From the NCBI GenBank assembly GCA_050084515.1, contig CM114272.1, forward strand, positions 11,160,001 through 11,224,000: a stretch of DNA of 64,000 nucleotides. The letters are read 5' to 3'. The translations under genes and the position numbers were made by a program. Positions within the stretch are counted from its first letter, which is position 1, and every line of letters begins with the position of its first letter. Source of the DNA: Blasia pusilla. Lineage: Eukaryota > Marchantiophyta > Marchantiopsida > Blasiales. The notes under the pieces are model-generated. The model saw only the letters and a list, made by a program, of their open reading frames with translations, had not been told where the DNA came from and did no database searches. Shown here one piece after another: positions 1 to 13,479 of the stretch.

Positions 1-58
1 AGCTCAGATGCGAGTAAGATAGCTCACTCGATGTCATTCATGCTGGAATTAATGACAG

Positions 59-3000
59 GCAACAGTGGGGGAATGCAATATTGCGAAACCATGGAGCTGG
101 AATGTTGTCGAGTATGCGAAGTGGAACAGGTAAAATAAGAATGCTCCAGAGAACAGAGGTGCCTAAAATATTTACCCCCCAGTAACCTATCAAACCTGAG
201 AGCCTGTACAGGCTAAAAGTTCAAGGAGCAATGGGTGGACCTGTGCCACTGGAGCTTCTGAGAGTAATTCCTGTCATGTCAAGTTGGAGTCCAGAAATTA
301 TGGAGCTAATGTTCTTCGATCGTTGGACTGTTAGGACCGGGACATTGCTTCGCGTCGTCAGCCAGACTCGCCACTACCCCGATGGTGAGTCTGGCTGACA
401 ACGCAATGTTAACAAGACACTTCAAGATTAGTTGCGAGTTATCTTCTAGCAGCAGTTACGGACAGCCGTCACTACTTTGAAAAGTTCTAGTCTCTGAGTT
501 TAGGCTTGCCAAATGCAATGCCTAATGGGTACACCCGGCCAAGATTCTCATAAGTGTATGTTTTTTGATGGTGTAAAAGCTGCTCACTCATTTTCCCTGT
601 CTCTTTCTTTGTCCGTAATGGACCAAGCTGGTACAAAGAAATGTTCTTTTACACGGCTCTCATTGGACTTGTTCTTATTTATCCCCATTCTCTAAAGGAT
701 GGCTTTGCTGAACTTGAAATGGGCAGCTTTCACCATATCTTCTTTGTCCTGCCGTCCACCTTGTTATGTCATTAGAATGTATGGCAATGTTTTCAAGGTC
801 TCAATGTGGCCAATCTTGTAATGAAGTACAATTGAGAAGAGCTCCTAACAACCTCGGCTTAAATGTTCCAGTTATTAATGTGTTACTGGATGTGAATAAA
901 CTTCTGCATTTTCCAATAGATTTGAGACTTGCTAGTGGGACTCAATAAGTATCATTCAGTAGACTTGTTGAATCCATGAATGAATATGGTCTGAATTTGA
1001 CCTTCTAACCATTTTTTGTTCAGTGTTAAGAGTGTTTGTTTCTATGAGAAGGGTTTCATATGCGTACTATTTGCTATGTAATAGATTGTAATACAGTTAG
1101 ACAAGCTATGTCTTAGAAAACATAATTTTTGCTGTAAAGTTAGAAACCATCGTGAAGAAATCAGGGTTTCCAAAGCTTGATAGTTTATGGAGGTGATTAA
1201 CCAAATACACACCTTGTATCGTGGGAATGGCAGTTGGAATCAGCTTGGAAATATGGCTAAAACAGAAGCTATGAGATTATTTGTTCGCACACTGGAAGTA
1301 AGTGTCCTAACGAACAGACTGGAAAGTTGCTTGTTACATAATTGTTGAACATAATCTCACATCTGAAGTTGATGAAGGACAAGCACCTTGGTATTCAAAG
1401 TCATCAGGAAGATGCTCCAAAAATGAGTAGTACTTGGTAGTACATTGGTTCACCAGACACTGAAATTGGGAAAATTCAAATGTCATAATTTTCCCGTTTT
1501 GAATGGAGAGGCCCAAGGGATTTCAGAGTGGAAAGAGTTTGATGGTCAAAATTTTACACTTTCAATTTCTCATTAATGCTCTGTTGATGCAGTTAGAGAT
1601 CCAAGTTTTTGACTATTCCAGTGTGTGGTCAGTTACAATGCTTCAGGGATGGATTCTGTTTAAAGCACTGACCAATGTAGTAAGCTAATCAACTAGTTGT
1701 AGATGCAGTTAGTCTGTTGCTTTAGACTTGTTTGTATTCACCCTTACGGACCTTGAATATGGCCTCCTCCTGCTTAAATTGACCTTTAGCATTTGGGCAG
1801 GAAGAAGATCCAGGCTGGTATAAAAAGTCACAGGAGGAAAAGACTGCCTTAATTGATGAGGATTCTGAACGGTGGTCAAAAGCACATGGTGAAATCAGTG
1901 AGAGCATTCAACCTGTGAGTTCTTAATGCCTTTATGACTGAAGTGACCTTGTGCTTACTAAGATTTGAAGGTGATGTGCTTATCCTTGTCTGCAAGTCTG
2001 TCTGAAAACATCGATCTTGGTGAAATGAGATGAGGTTTTTGGTCCGTCAAACCAGATGAATAGCTGGCCTTCTTATAAATTTGTTTATCTTTTCGGTCTG
2101 TGAAGATGAAGATGAACAATTTTACGTCAACTTGGGGTTAAAACTTTTGTGTGGATTAGGGAAACAGTGAGTTTCTAATTTGGTTTTGAGAGGTAGAGGT
2201 TTATAGTACTTCAGGAAAAAGAAAGGTTCTGAACCGTGTTCTTAGGGTTGACTTTCCTCTTTAACATGACTCATGTTGGTCAGGGCTGGTGCACAATGCA
2301 AACACCCAACTAGTTTGTTGATAACTCAATCTGTCACCTAATACCAAATTTTGAATCCAGTACAATGCTATTAGTATAGTGCAGATGGTTCCAAGCGTGA
2401 ATATTCCACGGCTGTTTAGTAGGGTTGCTGATTTTCTTGAGATCCACATAGGCAGGTCTAAGTTCCTTGGAAGCATGACAGTTATGTAGACCATGAATAT
2501 CTGTGGGGACTTTTGCACTCACATGGAATTGTTGTGTTCAGGTACCTTTGGACGTGGCAGCAACTGTCGAGGCAAAGATCGAATCAGAACCCATCAAGGA
2601 CTCAGGAGCTGAGAGCAATGCGTCACCAAAAGAAATTCTTCCGGTGTCAACCAATGGAACTGTTGTTATGAATGGGACATCAACAGAGGCTAAAATAGGA
2701 GGGCATGATTCTGTTGTGGAGCAGAAGGCTATGTTGTCTAGAATTCATGATCAGTGGTTCTCGCCTGAAATCAAAGGACGCCGTCCGGCTGCTCGTTATC
2801 AGGTAGGATTTTGCATGCCATGTTTTGTATGAATGGCATATATAGCTCTCAAAGCTGGTTTTCTGGATCTATATTTACCATGAGAACTACTAGTTATCTA
2901 GTTATCCGTGGGATTGTCGTGGAAAAGAACTACGCTTGAAGTATGTGGAAATGATTCATGAAACATCTCTATAGCTTTGAAGCTCAGTTGGGGTGTTCTT

Positions 3001-6000
3001 ATGCACTCATTGGAGGATTACTATGGGTTGTCTTGAACACTGCCCACACTAGGTCAGACAGGCTCACCTGGTCATAGTATATCCTTAAATCTTCGTCGGG
3101 TCCTTCAAAAAGCACCTTGCCATAGTCATAGTGTCTGACAGACGAATTAGACCAAAATGTGGACCAGACATGAAATTGTGAGTTAGAGTGGATTCAACAC
3201 TTGTAGTGATTTTGATGTAATTACTACTGTTGTGGGTTATGGGGATTAGGGTTTAGGGCAATTACTATTAATTATTCTTCGAGACAAATATTCGGATCAC
3301 AAATATTAACCGGTTAGATCACAGCACAAAAGTTCTTCTGTACCTCCTGTATCACAAGTGACTCATGGGAAATTAGTAAATTCACAAATGAATAGTGCAT
3401 GTCACAAAAGGTTAGCAGGGAAGACACTCACAGAAATTCATCACATAAAAAATATGGATGACAATTTAAGACGTTGATGAGATGGGAACAAGAATCTGAA
3501 CTTGCACAAGAAGAAAATTTTGTTACTTAAATCAGAATGGTCATTGGGGTATTAGTCCTTGATGAAAATATCAAATTCTGTTGCATCATGTCTAATAGGT
3601 TGTATCACTGCAGAGACGTAAGGATGGGCGATGGGCCATGAGAAATGAATGTGAACCGGTAAAATATGGGTGCAGCAAATAGTGGGGTAGGAATTAGATC
3701 CTCATTTTTTTTGAATAGTGAAATAGAGACTGAAAAGACCTTCAAAATCTGTAAAATCTGTAAATAGCAACAAGTACCTCTGGAGGTATCTTGTTATCCA
3801 AGGGCAAAGAATAAACAAATTGTCTTTTGGCACCGTTGAGAAAGCCCTACAGCAAGATAGTTTAATATGCATGTAAGGATTGTGTCATGATACTTGGAGC
3901 CACTCAATTATGACTGGTATTTTACTCTGGATAGCACTGGTCTACAGTTTTTAGTTTAAATCGTGTCAGAGGTTTTACAACTATAGTCATTCCCTGTTTG
4001 AATAGTAAAATAGTGATGTAGAATGGTTTCTTCCTCATTGAGAGTCCGGTAACTTCAATAACTAACAACTATCCATTAGGCCCTAAAGCTTTGAGGGTTT
4101 GCCCATGGGGAAAAACTTGTTTTGAGTCGGGTGTTTTACTACAGACACTGTGAGACTATCTGCCAGTGAAATAGCTCATGAATCAGGAGTTGCATTTCAA
4201 TTCTGTGTTGTCACTTACTTGCAAGTGGTATGGGCAGAGATTTGGACTCTGCATATTTGGAAAATATGCAGAGTCCAAAACTCTGCTCATACGACTTGCA
4301 TGGTATAAGTTAGACCTTTTCCCTGAAAGTCACTAGTATAGTGAACCACCTTCAATAATTACCTTGTTTAGTGGTAAATCAGTACTCAAAGGTAATAGGG
4401 ATGTCATGCTGGGAGATTTGTGTTAGTTGGCAGTAAAAGCAAAGTCCTGATTGGAATGGCATGTACTGAAAAACTTAGTGCAAAGAAACAGCTCATGGAC
4501 CGCTTGATGTCTAAGAGGGTCTGGGTTCTATCTTGGAATGAGAATGTGCATGACTTTGCCTCTTCCGAGAAATGAAAACGTCGTTATCTTAACAAATGAT
4601 AGCTCAGCGGTGCTAAGGTCAATTAGAACGAGAACTTAGTTAAAATGCTACTGTCATCTTAGGTAATTCAACGATTCATGGGAGAAAGAAATTCATGTTG
4701 GTGTTTTGCACAAGGAAAAATAAATACACTGTTCTTGACTGTAATGGTAATGCTGGAAATGCTTAAGCTTATGACCAGCTGATGGACCTAAATAGGTGCT
4801 TGTGCCTCATGTGTTCAGTGGAGAAATTCTGTGACTTATTTTCAACTGAGAAATGGAAGAGTCATGGGGTTAACCACTAGGGAAAATTGTGTAACCAAAT
4901 TTGCAGTAATGATTGTAACTAGTTTGAGGCGTAGTAAATGTGTACTTCTAAGAAATGGAGTCATGGGTAGCCTAAAGTATAGGAGGTTAATAAATATCCC
5001 CTCAGAAAGTTGGCATCAGTGCTAAATTCTAGAACAAATTGTGTTATAGTGTTATTTAAAGGATCAATGATAGCTCCTAGATTATTCGTCAAGACTTCTA
5101 GTTGTGTGCTTAATCATACCAAATATTTTTGCAGCATGCAGCAGCAATTGTTGGGAATCGGATGTTTGTCATCGGAGGCAATCATAATGGTCGGTACTTG
5201 AATGATGTACAGGTCAGTTGGTGAGCAAAATCATGGTTTGTGTCAGTTGGTTAGATATGTTGCATATAGAGAGTCACCGTTATATAGCAGTTCATCCTAG
5301 AGCAGAAGTGTGCAGTTTGTGTAATAGGAATCTATGCACCCAAGTACGGAACTCTGTATGATGGTACCTGGCCTTGTCTTTTTGTGACATGTAAAGATGC
5401 CGACTTGGTCATGTGGATACAGGTGCTGGATCTGGACACTTATACTTGGTCGAAAGTGGATCAGAAAGCTGTCTCCTCTCCATCATCAAATCCAGCCTTT
5501 CCTCCATGTGCTGGTCACAGTTTGGTATGCACAGAGAATTGAGTCGAAAGTCATAATGGTGATATTAAAAGAAGTTCTATTCCTTCTGTTAATACGTTCA
5601 GCTTTTATCTCATCAATTTCAAACCTTCACCCCGGTAGAAAATGCTAGATCAAGAGCAATATACAGGAGATGTTATACAGAGAAAAGTGGTGGTTGGGTG
5701 TTTCATGAACTTTTTGTGGATAGGTCCTTGAGCACAAACGCAATATGGATTTGGTTACAATGAGTCTCTTAAAGTTTTTTTGCAGATGCTAGATAGTATT
5801 TCAGACTGCAAAATTTAGTCTTTAAGAGCTGGGTGTTGATCACAGTTTCATGACAAATATGTTCTGTGTTGGTATTCAGGTTCAGTCAGACATGAAACTG
5901 CTCATGGTGGCCGGTCATTCAAAAGAACAATCTAATACTGTAACAGGTGTGCAGATTTGTTCTACTCCAAACTCACATACATTTCCTTGTTCTTAAAGTT

Positions 6001-9000
6001 TTTGGTTGTCATGTGCCTTTGCTAACACCTCTAAGCTATTGTCACCTTGTCCTCACTTGCATGTGTTGCAGTTCGGGCTTTTGACACCACCACTTTACAA
6101 TGGTCAAAGCTACCATCGTATGGACAAGCTCCTGTAAGTATTGTTTGTTGGGAAATTGGTCACATTCATTGGTGTTATGGAGTATGAGAAAATAAGGTAC
6201 CATCTTCAGAATGGAATTTCCAGAAGGAGGTTACATGTATGCTTTGTAGACTGAGTTGGAGTTCTTGTCCAAGGTCCTCCTGTAGCCTTGGTGGGGGCAA
6301 AGGGCTCTGGATTGAACTAGTCTTTCTAGCGAGCATTTATGTGGCCTAGTTTTCCCTGCCATAGATAAACACAAGTCTCTGAGGACCTGTAAACTTTGGT
6401 TCAAGCGGAAAGATGTGAGTGGGATTTGTGAATAACCCAGTATCCAAAGCAGTATCCCTTTCCAAGTCTTAACCAGGTCATTGTTGATTTGATTGAATAT
6501 CAGGTTGCTCGAGGAGGTCAAACAGTGACTAAAGTGGGGAGCATCTTGGTTATGTTTGGTGGAGAAGACTCAAAGCGACGTCTGTACAATGACTTGAACA
6601 TTCTGGATTTAGAGACGATGACTTGGGATGCCATTGAGGCAGGGTAAGTCTCAGCTTATTCTGAAAATTTTGCTATTATTCTCATCTGGATTTTCAGGCC
6701 AAGTTATGGTGAGAATCTCCCTCAATGGCTTTCTCTTTTGACGTTGTCGATGCTTTTTTCTCCTAGTAGTATGTTGGACAAAGGTTATCTCTATATCCAC
6801 ATCTAAAGATATTGTTTACTCAGTAGGGCGCGGCCTAAAGTTGATTTCCTGCATGGAGAGTGAGTCACCTCTATTTTAGTGCCAACACATGGACTCCTTA
6901 TAAGTGGATTCTGTCATACCTGGATTTCTTGCATGGGATCGGTGTTCCTTTATTTTAGTGCCATAAGAGATGAGCAAGTATGGGAATGGTTTTCCCACTG
7001 CACCAGCAGTCTGGTCTGAGAATGTCGCACAAAAATGAAAAAACTATCAATATTGGGATACTAGGGCATTTCTAACCCTGTCAGTTAGAGGTGTCAGAGC
7101 TTTCCCTGTAGGTGGAGTAGCGGCTGATTTTGCGAATAGTAAATCCCATCACTTCTGTCTATGTTTGAACAATCGACATGACTGTCAAGTAATTTTTTTG
7201 AGGAGGGGGCAAGGCCCACAGATGACTTTCACATTCTTTTCAATGAGGGTGCACAGAATGAGGGTGCACAGTTGTTAGCTCTCACTGCATCCAATATAAT
7301 ATTGTGCTTTTGGCTTGTGTTCGGTCCTTGTGTATAAGGTGAAAGGTTTGAGACTTCCTGGTACTGTCACAGTTCAGTCACGGAGATCTTCAAGTATAGT
7401 GCTGGTGTTTCCCATTTCTGATACTTTGACATGAATTGATATCTGAAATCTTGTCAGGGGTACTACTCCTTCTCCTCGTTCCGATCACTCTGCAGCGGTT
7501 CATGGTGATCGATACCTATTTATTTTCGGAGGTGGTTCACATTCAAGCTGCTTCAATGATCTTCACGTGCTGGACCTTGAAACAGTAAATCAATCTTGAA
7601 CTCAATTGATTTTTTCTGATTTTTGGGTGGAGTTCTCTGGAAAGCATACCACTCTCTACATATTTTGTGCGTGATCCTGAGAGTTCTACAGTTTCAGTTA
7701 GTTTTTGTCATTATCTTGACTCTTGCAGAAATGAGCTTCGCAAGAGTTGATGAGGTATATTAGAGCTTAGATTCTTTCAGTATGGAATGAGATTCCACAC
7801 GGGATTAAAACAAGTCGCACAGTACTTGGGTTCATCACGAAACATGCATGCTGCCTACTTGTGAGGTGCACCTGATTGGTTAGTGACGTGTACATAACTT
7901 TTACTGTTCTCTGGCAATCAGAAAAAACCCTTCAATGAGCCTACATATTAGTGCTAAGATCTAATCTACCCCTGAAATCATGGAATTTAGGGTGAATGAA
8001 AACAATGAATTATTTGTCAAATCACTTGGTGTGGCTTTTTAAACAGTTCAACACCATATTTTACCAATTGTACTAGCAAATATTTGCACGATTTTCATCT
8101 TAGTTTTGGGTGGCAGATGGAATGGTCACAGCCTCAACAACAGGGCTTTATACCATCAGCTCGAGCTGGACATGCTGGAGTCACTATAGGTGACAATTGG
8201 TACATTATCGGCGGTGGTGACAACAAAAGTGGTAGGATTTCTAGTGTAACCTACTTTTGCAGTCTCCTCAAATTATGTTTGGTAAGTTAGTGCAATCTAG
8301 CACTCAACTCTCTTGGTAACTTGGACAGCTAGTTATCATCTAAGTTATAGCTGTTCATGAGTTCTCCAAAAGGAGACCCAAGCAAAGTTAAGATATTTTT
8401 ATCATCTTACATAGCGCCCTTATTATCTCAAGCACAGCTGTTGCAATCTCATCACAAGGATCTCATCTTGCTCAGGTATATCCGATACCTTGGTGTTGAA
8501 CATGGCTACTTTGGTGTGGCACGTTGTAGCAACAGAAAATGGAAGAACTCCAATTGCTAGCGAGGTAACTGAAACTCTTTCTTGCCCAGTTGTTCATCCG
8601 GTGTTTGTGTCGTAATTTTGTCATGAACTCAGTCTGGCCTCAGAAGTGATGCACTGTTGTGTACCAATCGGCATCGTGATTCATACCAGCTACTACAATT
8701 GTTTATTCTCTTTGGGAGAGGCCATACTCCTTCATTTGCAGGGTTTGTATTTGTTGCAAGCAGCTTGCTGACTCTGGAACTTTGTTTATGCAGGGTCTAA
8801 GTGTGGTAGCTTACTTTGCAAAGGGTGAGGAGTCTTTAATATCCTTTGGAGGATACAATGGTCGATACAGTAATGAGGTTCGTATTACATTTATAAATCC
8901 ACTGTGCCTTGCTTCTATTTTCAGCTCAATTATGGTGGCAAGTATTCATGAGCTTCTCCTTTGGTTCCAGGTACATAAATTCATAGCAAGCCCTGCTCCA

Positions 9001-10144
9001 GAGAAGGCAACGCCGAAAGTTCTTCAATCAGCAGCAGCAGCTGCTGCTGCTGCCTCCGCTGCAGCAGCTTTCGCTGTACCTCGGCCTCTGGGAGTAAAAG
9101 TGCCAGTGAATGAAAATGGCGACGATAAAACTGTGAGAATGGAGGCAGAGGTTGCACCACTAAAATCTGTGGAACCAGAGCCGCCAGCAAGAAGTGTTCG
9201 GGATGTTGCTCCTGAGATAGTGAGTTTACACTTTGGCTGTTTGCAGAGAGCCTGAGACCCTACTTTTATTCAGCAATTTGAATGCAGTGTTTGTTTATGA
9301 TCAGTGTGCTAAGTCATGCGACTCTTACACACTCTTTGTGGGATTCCAATCAAAGGAAGAGTCTTCTGCAAGGAACAAGCTGCGAGAGGAGTTAGAAGCA
9401 GCTCAAGCTGAGGTTGCAAAATCCAAGAGAGATTTGGCCTCTGCTCTTTTGGAGTATTCGGACCTAGAGCAGGTTTGCTTAAGTCTGCCATTTGTTAGCT
9501 TGTGATTCGGATGGAAAAATATTGGATGCATGCGAAGCTGCAGTCAAGATGCTCTAGCTCTCTATTTGATTTTACTTCCTCTATGCGATACTCACTAACA
9601 AGGTCTTGATTTCTTCTACAGGAGTTACAGTCAGTTCGTGCCCAGTTGGCAAATGAGCAATCGAGATGTTTCAGGCTAGAGGTACAGATTCAAATCAAGA
9701 GCAGTACTCACATATTCCTTGATGGATTCAGATGACTTCTATGTGGTTCTAATGCCGTATTGCAAGCACTAATCACTTGATCGAAAATAAATCACTTCAG
9801 TTAGATTCTTGTTATTATGATATTTTGTGTAGTCTAGTGCCGTGAGGCATATTAGTTGATCTCAAAATATCTGCTGCCAGTTCATATACTATCTCGGAAT
9901 AGTTTCTTTGGTAAAAATTGGTGTACAATTACTGTATGGCTTTGCATATGGTTTGCAGGTTGATGTCGCAGAGCTACGCCAGAAACTTCAAACCATGGAT
10001 TCCCTTCAAAAAGAGATAGATCTCCTGCACCGTCAAAAAGCAGCTGCAGAGGAAGCGGCGGTCAATGCCGCACAGAAGCCTAATACAGGAGTTTGGGGTT
10101 GGCTGCAGGGAGGCCAAGCAGACCAAAAATCTGTCTCAGTATGA
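59..10144 (+). CDS. ACBP4-like: Acyl-CoA-binding kelch-repeat protein (ACBP4/5 type), 5' partial, 17 exons in window
   Basis: Binds long-chain acyl-CoA esters in the cytosol; the kelch part is a protein-interaction propeller (family knowledge). Exons I place: 59-129, 1234-1297, 1801-1914, 2542-2802, 5135-5212, 5423-5524, 5880-5946, 6072-6133, 6504-6643, 7458-7584, 8117-8231, 8476-8564, 8794-8877, 8971-9219, 9356-9472, 9622-9681, 9959-10144. All junctions are GT-AG and phases agree, giving 661 codons plus stop. Residues 1-60 are the rest of the ACB domain (ATVGECN, KWNSWNQLG, EAMRLFV, EEDPGWY). Residues about 165-455 hold the kelch repeats (FVIGGNHNGRYLNDV, VMFGGED, FIFGGGSHSSCFNDLHVLDLET, YIIGGGDN, ISFGGYNGRYSNEV). 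A poly-Ala run follows at about 472-488 and a coiled coil at about 545-640; the protein ends WGWLQGG. The opening exon (about 20-45 residues) lies before the window. Length fits plant ACBP4 (about 670 residues). The splice at 9356 is the least certain. Confidence 0.93.
352..404. repeat. Inverted repeat in ACBP intron
   Basis: Arms 352-373 and 383-404 (22 bp, two mismatches) flank a 9-bp loop. Pairing continues outward with the ACATTGC/GCAATGT flanks after a small bulge. It lies in the intron between exons 59-129 and 1234-1297 and could be a MITE remnant or simply a stable RNA hairpin. Confidence 0.75.
4219..4302. repeat. Foldback (long hairpin) in ACBP intron 2803-5134
   Basis: Two arms of nearly 40 bp, around 4220-4257 and 4263-4301, are close reverse complements (core TTTGGACTCTGCATATT against AATATGCAGAGTCCAAA) with a very short loop. 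This is typical of a small foldback element. No protein is encoded. The rest of this 2.3-kb intron shows no recognised gene. Confidence 0.7.
7242..7271 (+). repeat. 15-bp perfect tandem duplication in ACBP intron
   Basis: AATGAGGGTGCACAG occurs twice head to tail. It sits in the intron between exons 6504-6643 and 7458-7584. Confidence 0.85.
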
Positions 10145-12959
10145 GTCGAAACAGTCTTCTCAGGCAGTTCAATCTCAGAAGAGCTGGTCCACAATTCTTT
10201 GTATGAGCACATCAAGAATAACTGCTGATATAGTAGTGTTTCATTATAAACAGCAGTCCGAAACTTAAATAGGGCGGTAGGTTTTGATGAGTTAAAGATA
10301 CATATTCGATGTTTCTGACACTAAAAAACTTCCTACCAGTAAGGCTATGTGTATACGAGTCTAGAGTAGCGGTAAACATTTCTGTATCCATCTGAAATCA
10401 CAAACACGATTCTCTCTGTACTTAAATCAAATACAAGTAAGGACAGTTGTCCTGTAAAGTTGAGAGATCTTGCCACGTTGGAAGCTTGTCGAATTGTTTA
10501 GGAATTTAATTTAGTAGTGTTTGTTCTTTCCATATGCCCATCAGCAACGGTGGAGTACTATTGGACCGGAATCTTTTTGTTTTGCATCGATGATACGATT
10601 CATGACACGACCATGCGTCACAAAGTACTGTTTATACCACTCTTGTCCCTCTCTGTTCTTCCCATCTCATTGTTTGTGGTTGTGAAGAAAGAGATGAATT
10701 CAAAAGAAGTCGTTGTCATGCAGAGGGTGTGTTTGGCCAGGTATCTGCACAACTCTAAGCGGTTGGTCCGGGGTTGGTTGGGCTGATGTTTTCGAGACGT
10801 TGAAAGTGCAGCGTCTACCCTGCTGCTCCTGCTGGCCCGCTCTTGCTCGCGGCCACGGAATTTTCAGTTGAGATCCTAGGAGAACTTCGACATAGATTTC
10901 TCGTAGTTCCAATCGAGCTGACCTCACGCCAAACATATTCATCCGATTCCAGCAAGGAAAACGAACTACCGGGTTTACGTAGTTTTACCCAAGCTTGACA
11001 TCATGCTAGGCAGTTTCGTCCGACTTCCAAGCAGACCTGACTTTTGTATCCTCGCAAAGCTCAACCTCCGGCACCATTCTTTACTGCATTTTCAAGCATT
11101 CCATCATAACCTACACTCGTCGAGGTCACCAGTAAGTTTGGCCTTATCACGTCTACGTACTTAGATTGGGAACATAATATAGAGTGGTCTCGTGTAGTTT
11201 TCTCTACAGCTTTATATGTGGTGGATGTAGTTCTTTGGTTTGACTTATCTGGTAGTCATATTTACGTTGGTTTAATTTATTTGGCTGTCCTTGAAATGGA
11301 AGCTAGTTCATAGTGGGGGGATCAGGTTAGTTTATTGTCACGTCTCTCTTTCTTATTTTTCATTTGTTTTCATACTTGTTTTCAATTTTGTTATCCCCAA
11401 TATGGTAGTGATGACTAGTTTGATCCATAGTTAAATCTATGACACCAGTTTAGCTAGCTGTAGTTTTTCCTGGGATCCAAGTAAAGTTTTTCCTCCATTC
11501 AACTTGGTAAAGCTCACTCTTATCTTCCATGGTTGGGTCCATCTTGAAAGCTAAACCTATTTTTATGTAGCTTCCAAGTAAGGTTAACCTCTTCTTCAAT
11601 TCGTCATCCCAAAATAAAGAGAAGTTGATCGATGATGTCATTTGCTAGGGGCGAAGAAAATTTTCTTGACATTTCCAAAGAAGTCAACTTGGATTCAAAT
11701 TATCAAAATGTTATGTCCTAAGTTGATATTTTACATACAAATAACATGAATAGATAATTTTTTGATAAAATAATTTCTAGATATCATATTGATGGCACCA
11801 TACTTTCCATTGTCGCAATGGAGCACAAACGACATTTTTACGATGTGCTTCAATAATTGTAGGAATATGGAATGAAGTTACATCTAGGTTATTGCAAGTT
11901 CTTCTAGGATCAAAGTGAGTATATAGTTCACAAGATATATCTCGGTGGCTTTGAAGTGTAATGGACAAACTTGAAGGCTAGTTCACATATTCCAAGCTGT
12001 ATAAAATTGAGCCGAGTTCAAGTATATTTGGGATGGGAAAACTTCCATCAGAGATAGGTCAACATATCAGAGACTTTGCAATTGCGAAGTCTTTCAATAT
12101 GTTGACGAAGTTAGATCAAGAGTGGCGACCAGAAGATGAGCATTTTGGAACTTTGCAATAAGTTATGGGTTGGTGTACTTTCGTGCCATCTTGAGGAGAT
12201 CCATCAACGTAGGGGTGTCACCTAGAATTTCTAATACATCATTGTCACATCTTAGTTGCGATATGTATGGGCATGACATCATGTGCGATCAAGGGCATTA
12301 AAGTGATCCTTTGCTATTATTATCACTTTAATTAATTTAACCTTCTTTCATTTGTTTTGGGAAATTTAATGGAAGTTCCTTTGTCTTTAATTTTTATGAA
12401 TTGTATCCACTTCAAAAAAATCAATACTTTCTTGAGAAAGAATAGAAAATGTTGGCTTTTATTTAATCCCATTTGTCATGCAATGTTCATTGATTTTTTT
12501 TTTCGTGAGGAGCTTATATCCATTTTTTCCACTCTCTGCTCATATTCTATTGTAACAGAATCAATCAACATTTATGATTTAATCCATTGGATATCATCAT
12601 CATCATCATCATTGGTGAAACAAACTGAAGTTTGATTCACAAAGGGGAATTCAAATAAACATACACTCTCTATCCCAACATCTCTAGTCATAGCTCATGT
12701 AACATGTTCAAGCATGCCTTAATTATCCATCTTTGTTGTGTAAGCCTTTGAATTCCTACTTTTCTCCTCAATTTTTGTACTTTAACTATCCAAACTTTGT
12801 AAACATATTTTCTCTCCATGTTATTTGTAAGAACTCATGTTATCTTCTTTCCTCTTTGTTTAGATGGTGTAACTTTGGAAGAATCCACGCGCTTTTCCTG
12901 CTTTATGGTCTTCGTGAGGATGCCGACGGAATTTCAGTGCAAATAAGTTGTAGAGGTAC
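10145..12959. other. Intergenic, no gene recognised
   Basis: The first few hundred bases are probably the 3' UTR of the ACBP gene. The remainder is AT-rich. Open frames in it are short, without family resemblance or splice-consistent extension. An ATC microsatellite lies at about 12593-12613. Confidence 0.6.
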
Positions 12960-13010
12960 AAGATTGAAAAGCTTCCTCGTAAAGCTTTTACGAGGAAGGT
13001 TTTCAATCTT
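12960..13010. repeat. Near-perfect 24-bp hairpin
   Basis: Arms 12960-12983 and 12987-13010 match at 23 of 24 positions around a 3-nt loop. The AAGATTG start of the arm recurs reversed as TTTCAATCTTTC just downstream. No coding content. A foldback or small-RNA hairpin are both possible. Confidence 0.8.
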
Positions 13011-13107
13011 AGGGCTTTTCAATCTTTCTAAATATCTTGTGACCCCAAAGCACAAGTACTACTGATATCATTTTATCCTTATATCCCTAAACATCGTAAA
13101 CCAATAA

Positions 13108-13137
13108 TGTCCAATCACAAATATTTGTGATTGGACA
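13108..13137. repeat. Perfect 30-bp palindrome
   Basis: TGTCCAATCACAAAT followed at once by its exact reverse complement, with no loop. It lies 100 bp from the hairpin at 12960-13010. Confidence 0.85.
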
Positions 13138-13479
13138 ACTTGATCTATGGCTTAGCTTAGATGTGAGTATCATTGCCTCACGAATGCAGATATGTTGTTC
13201 TTGAATGCCACTTGTTCCCAAATTTACCCTACACCCCACATCTCCTATTTGTATTGCATCCATCCAATGGCCCCTAAAATCCTTTCACTATTAGCTCTTA
13301 GATAATTTAAACAATTGCCACATAAACTCCTTCCAATATTAAACATATGCTCTTGATTCCATTTTAATCACATCTAGTAAAAGCTATATTCATAGAGTCT
13401 TAAACCACTAATGTGTAAATCGACTCCAACATCTTGTTTGATCTCTTCTTATAGTCTTGTCTTTAGGAAATTTCATTAT

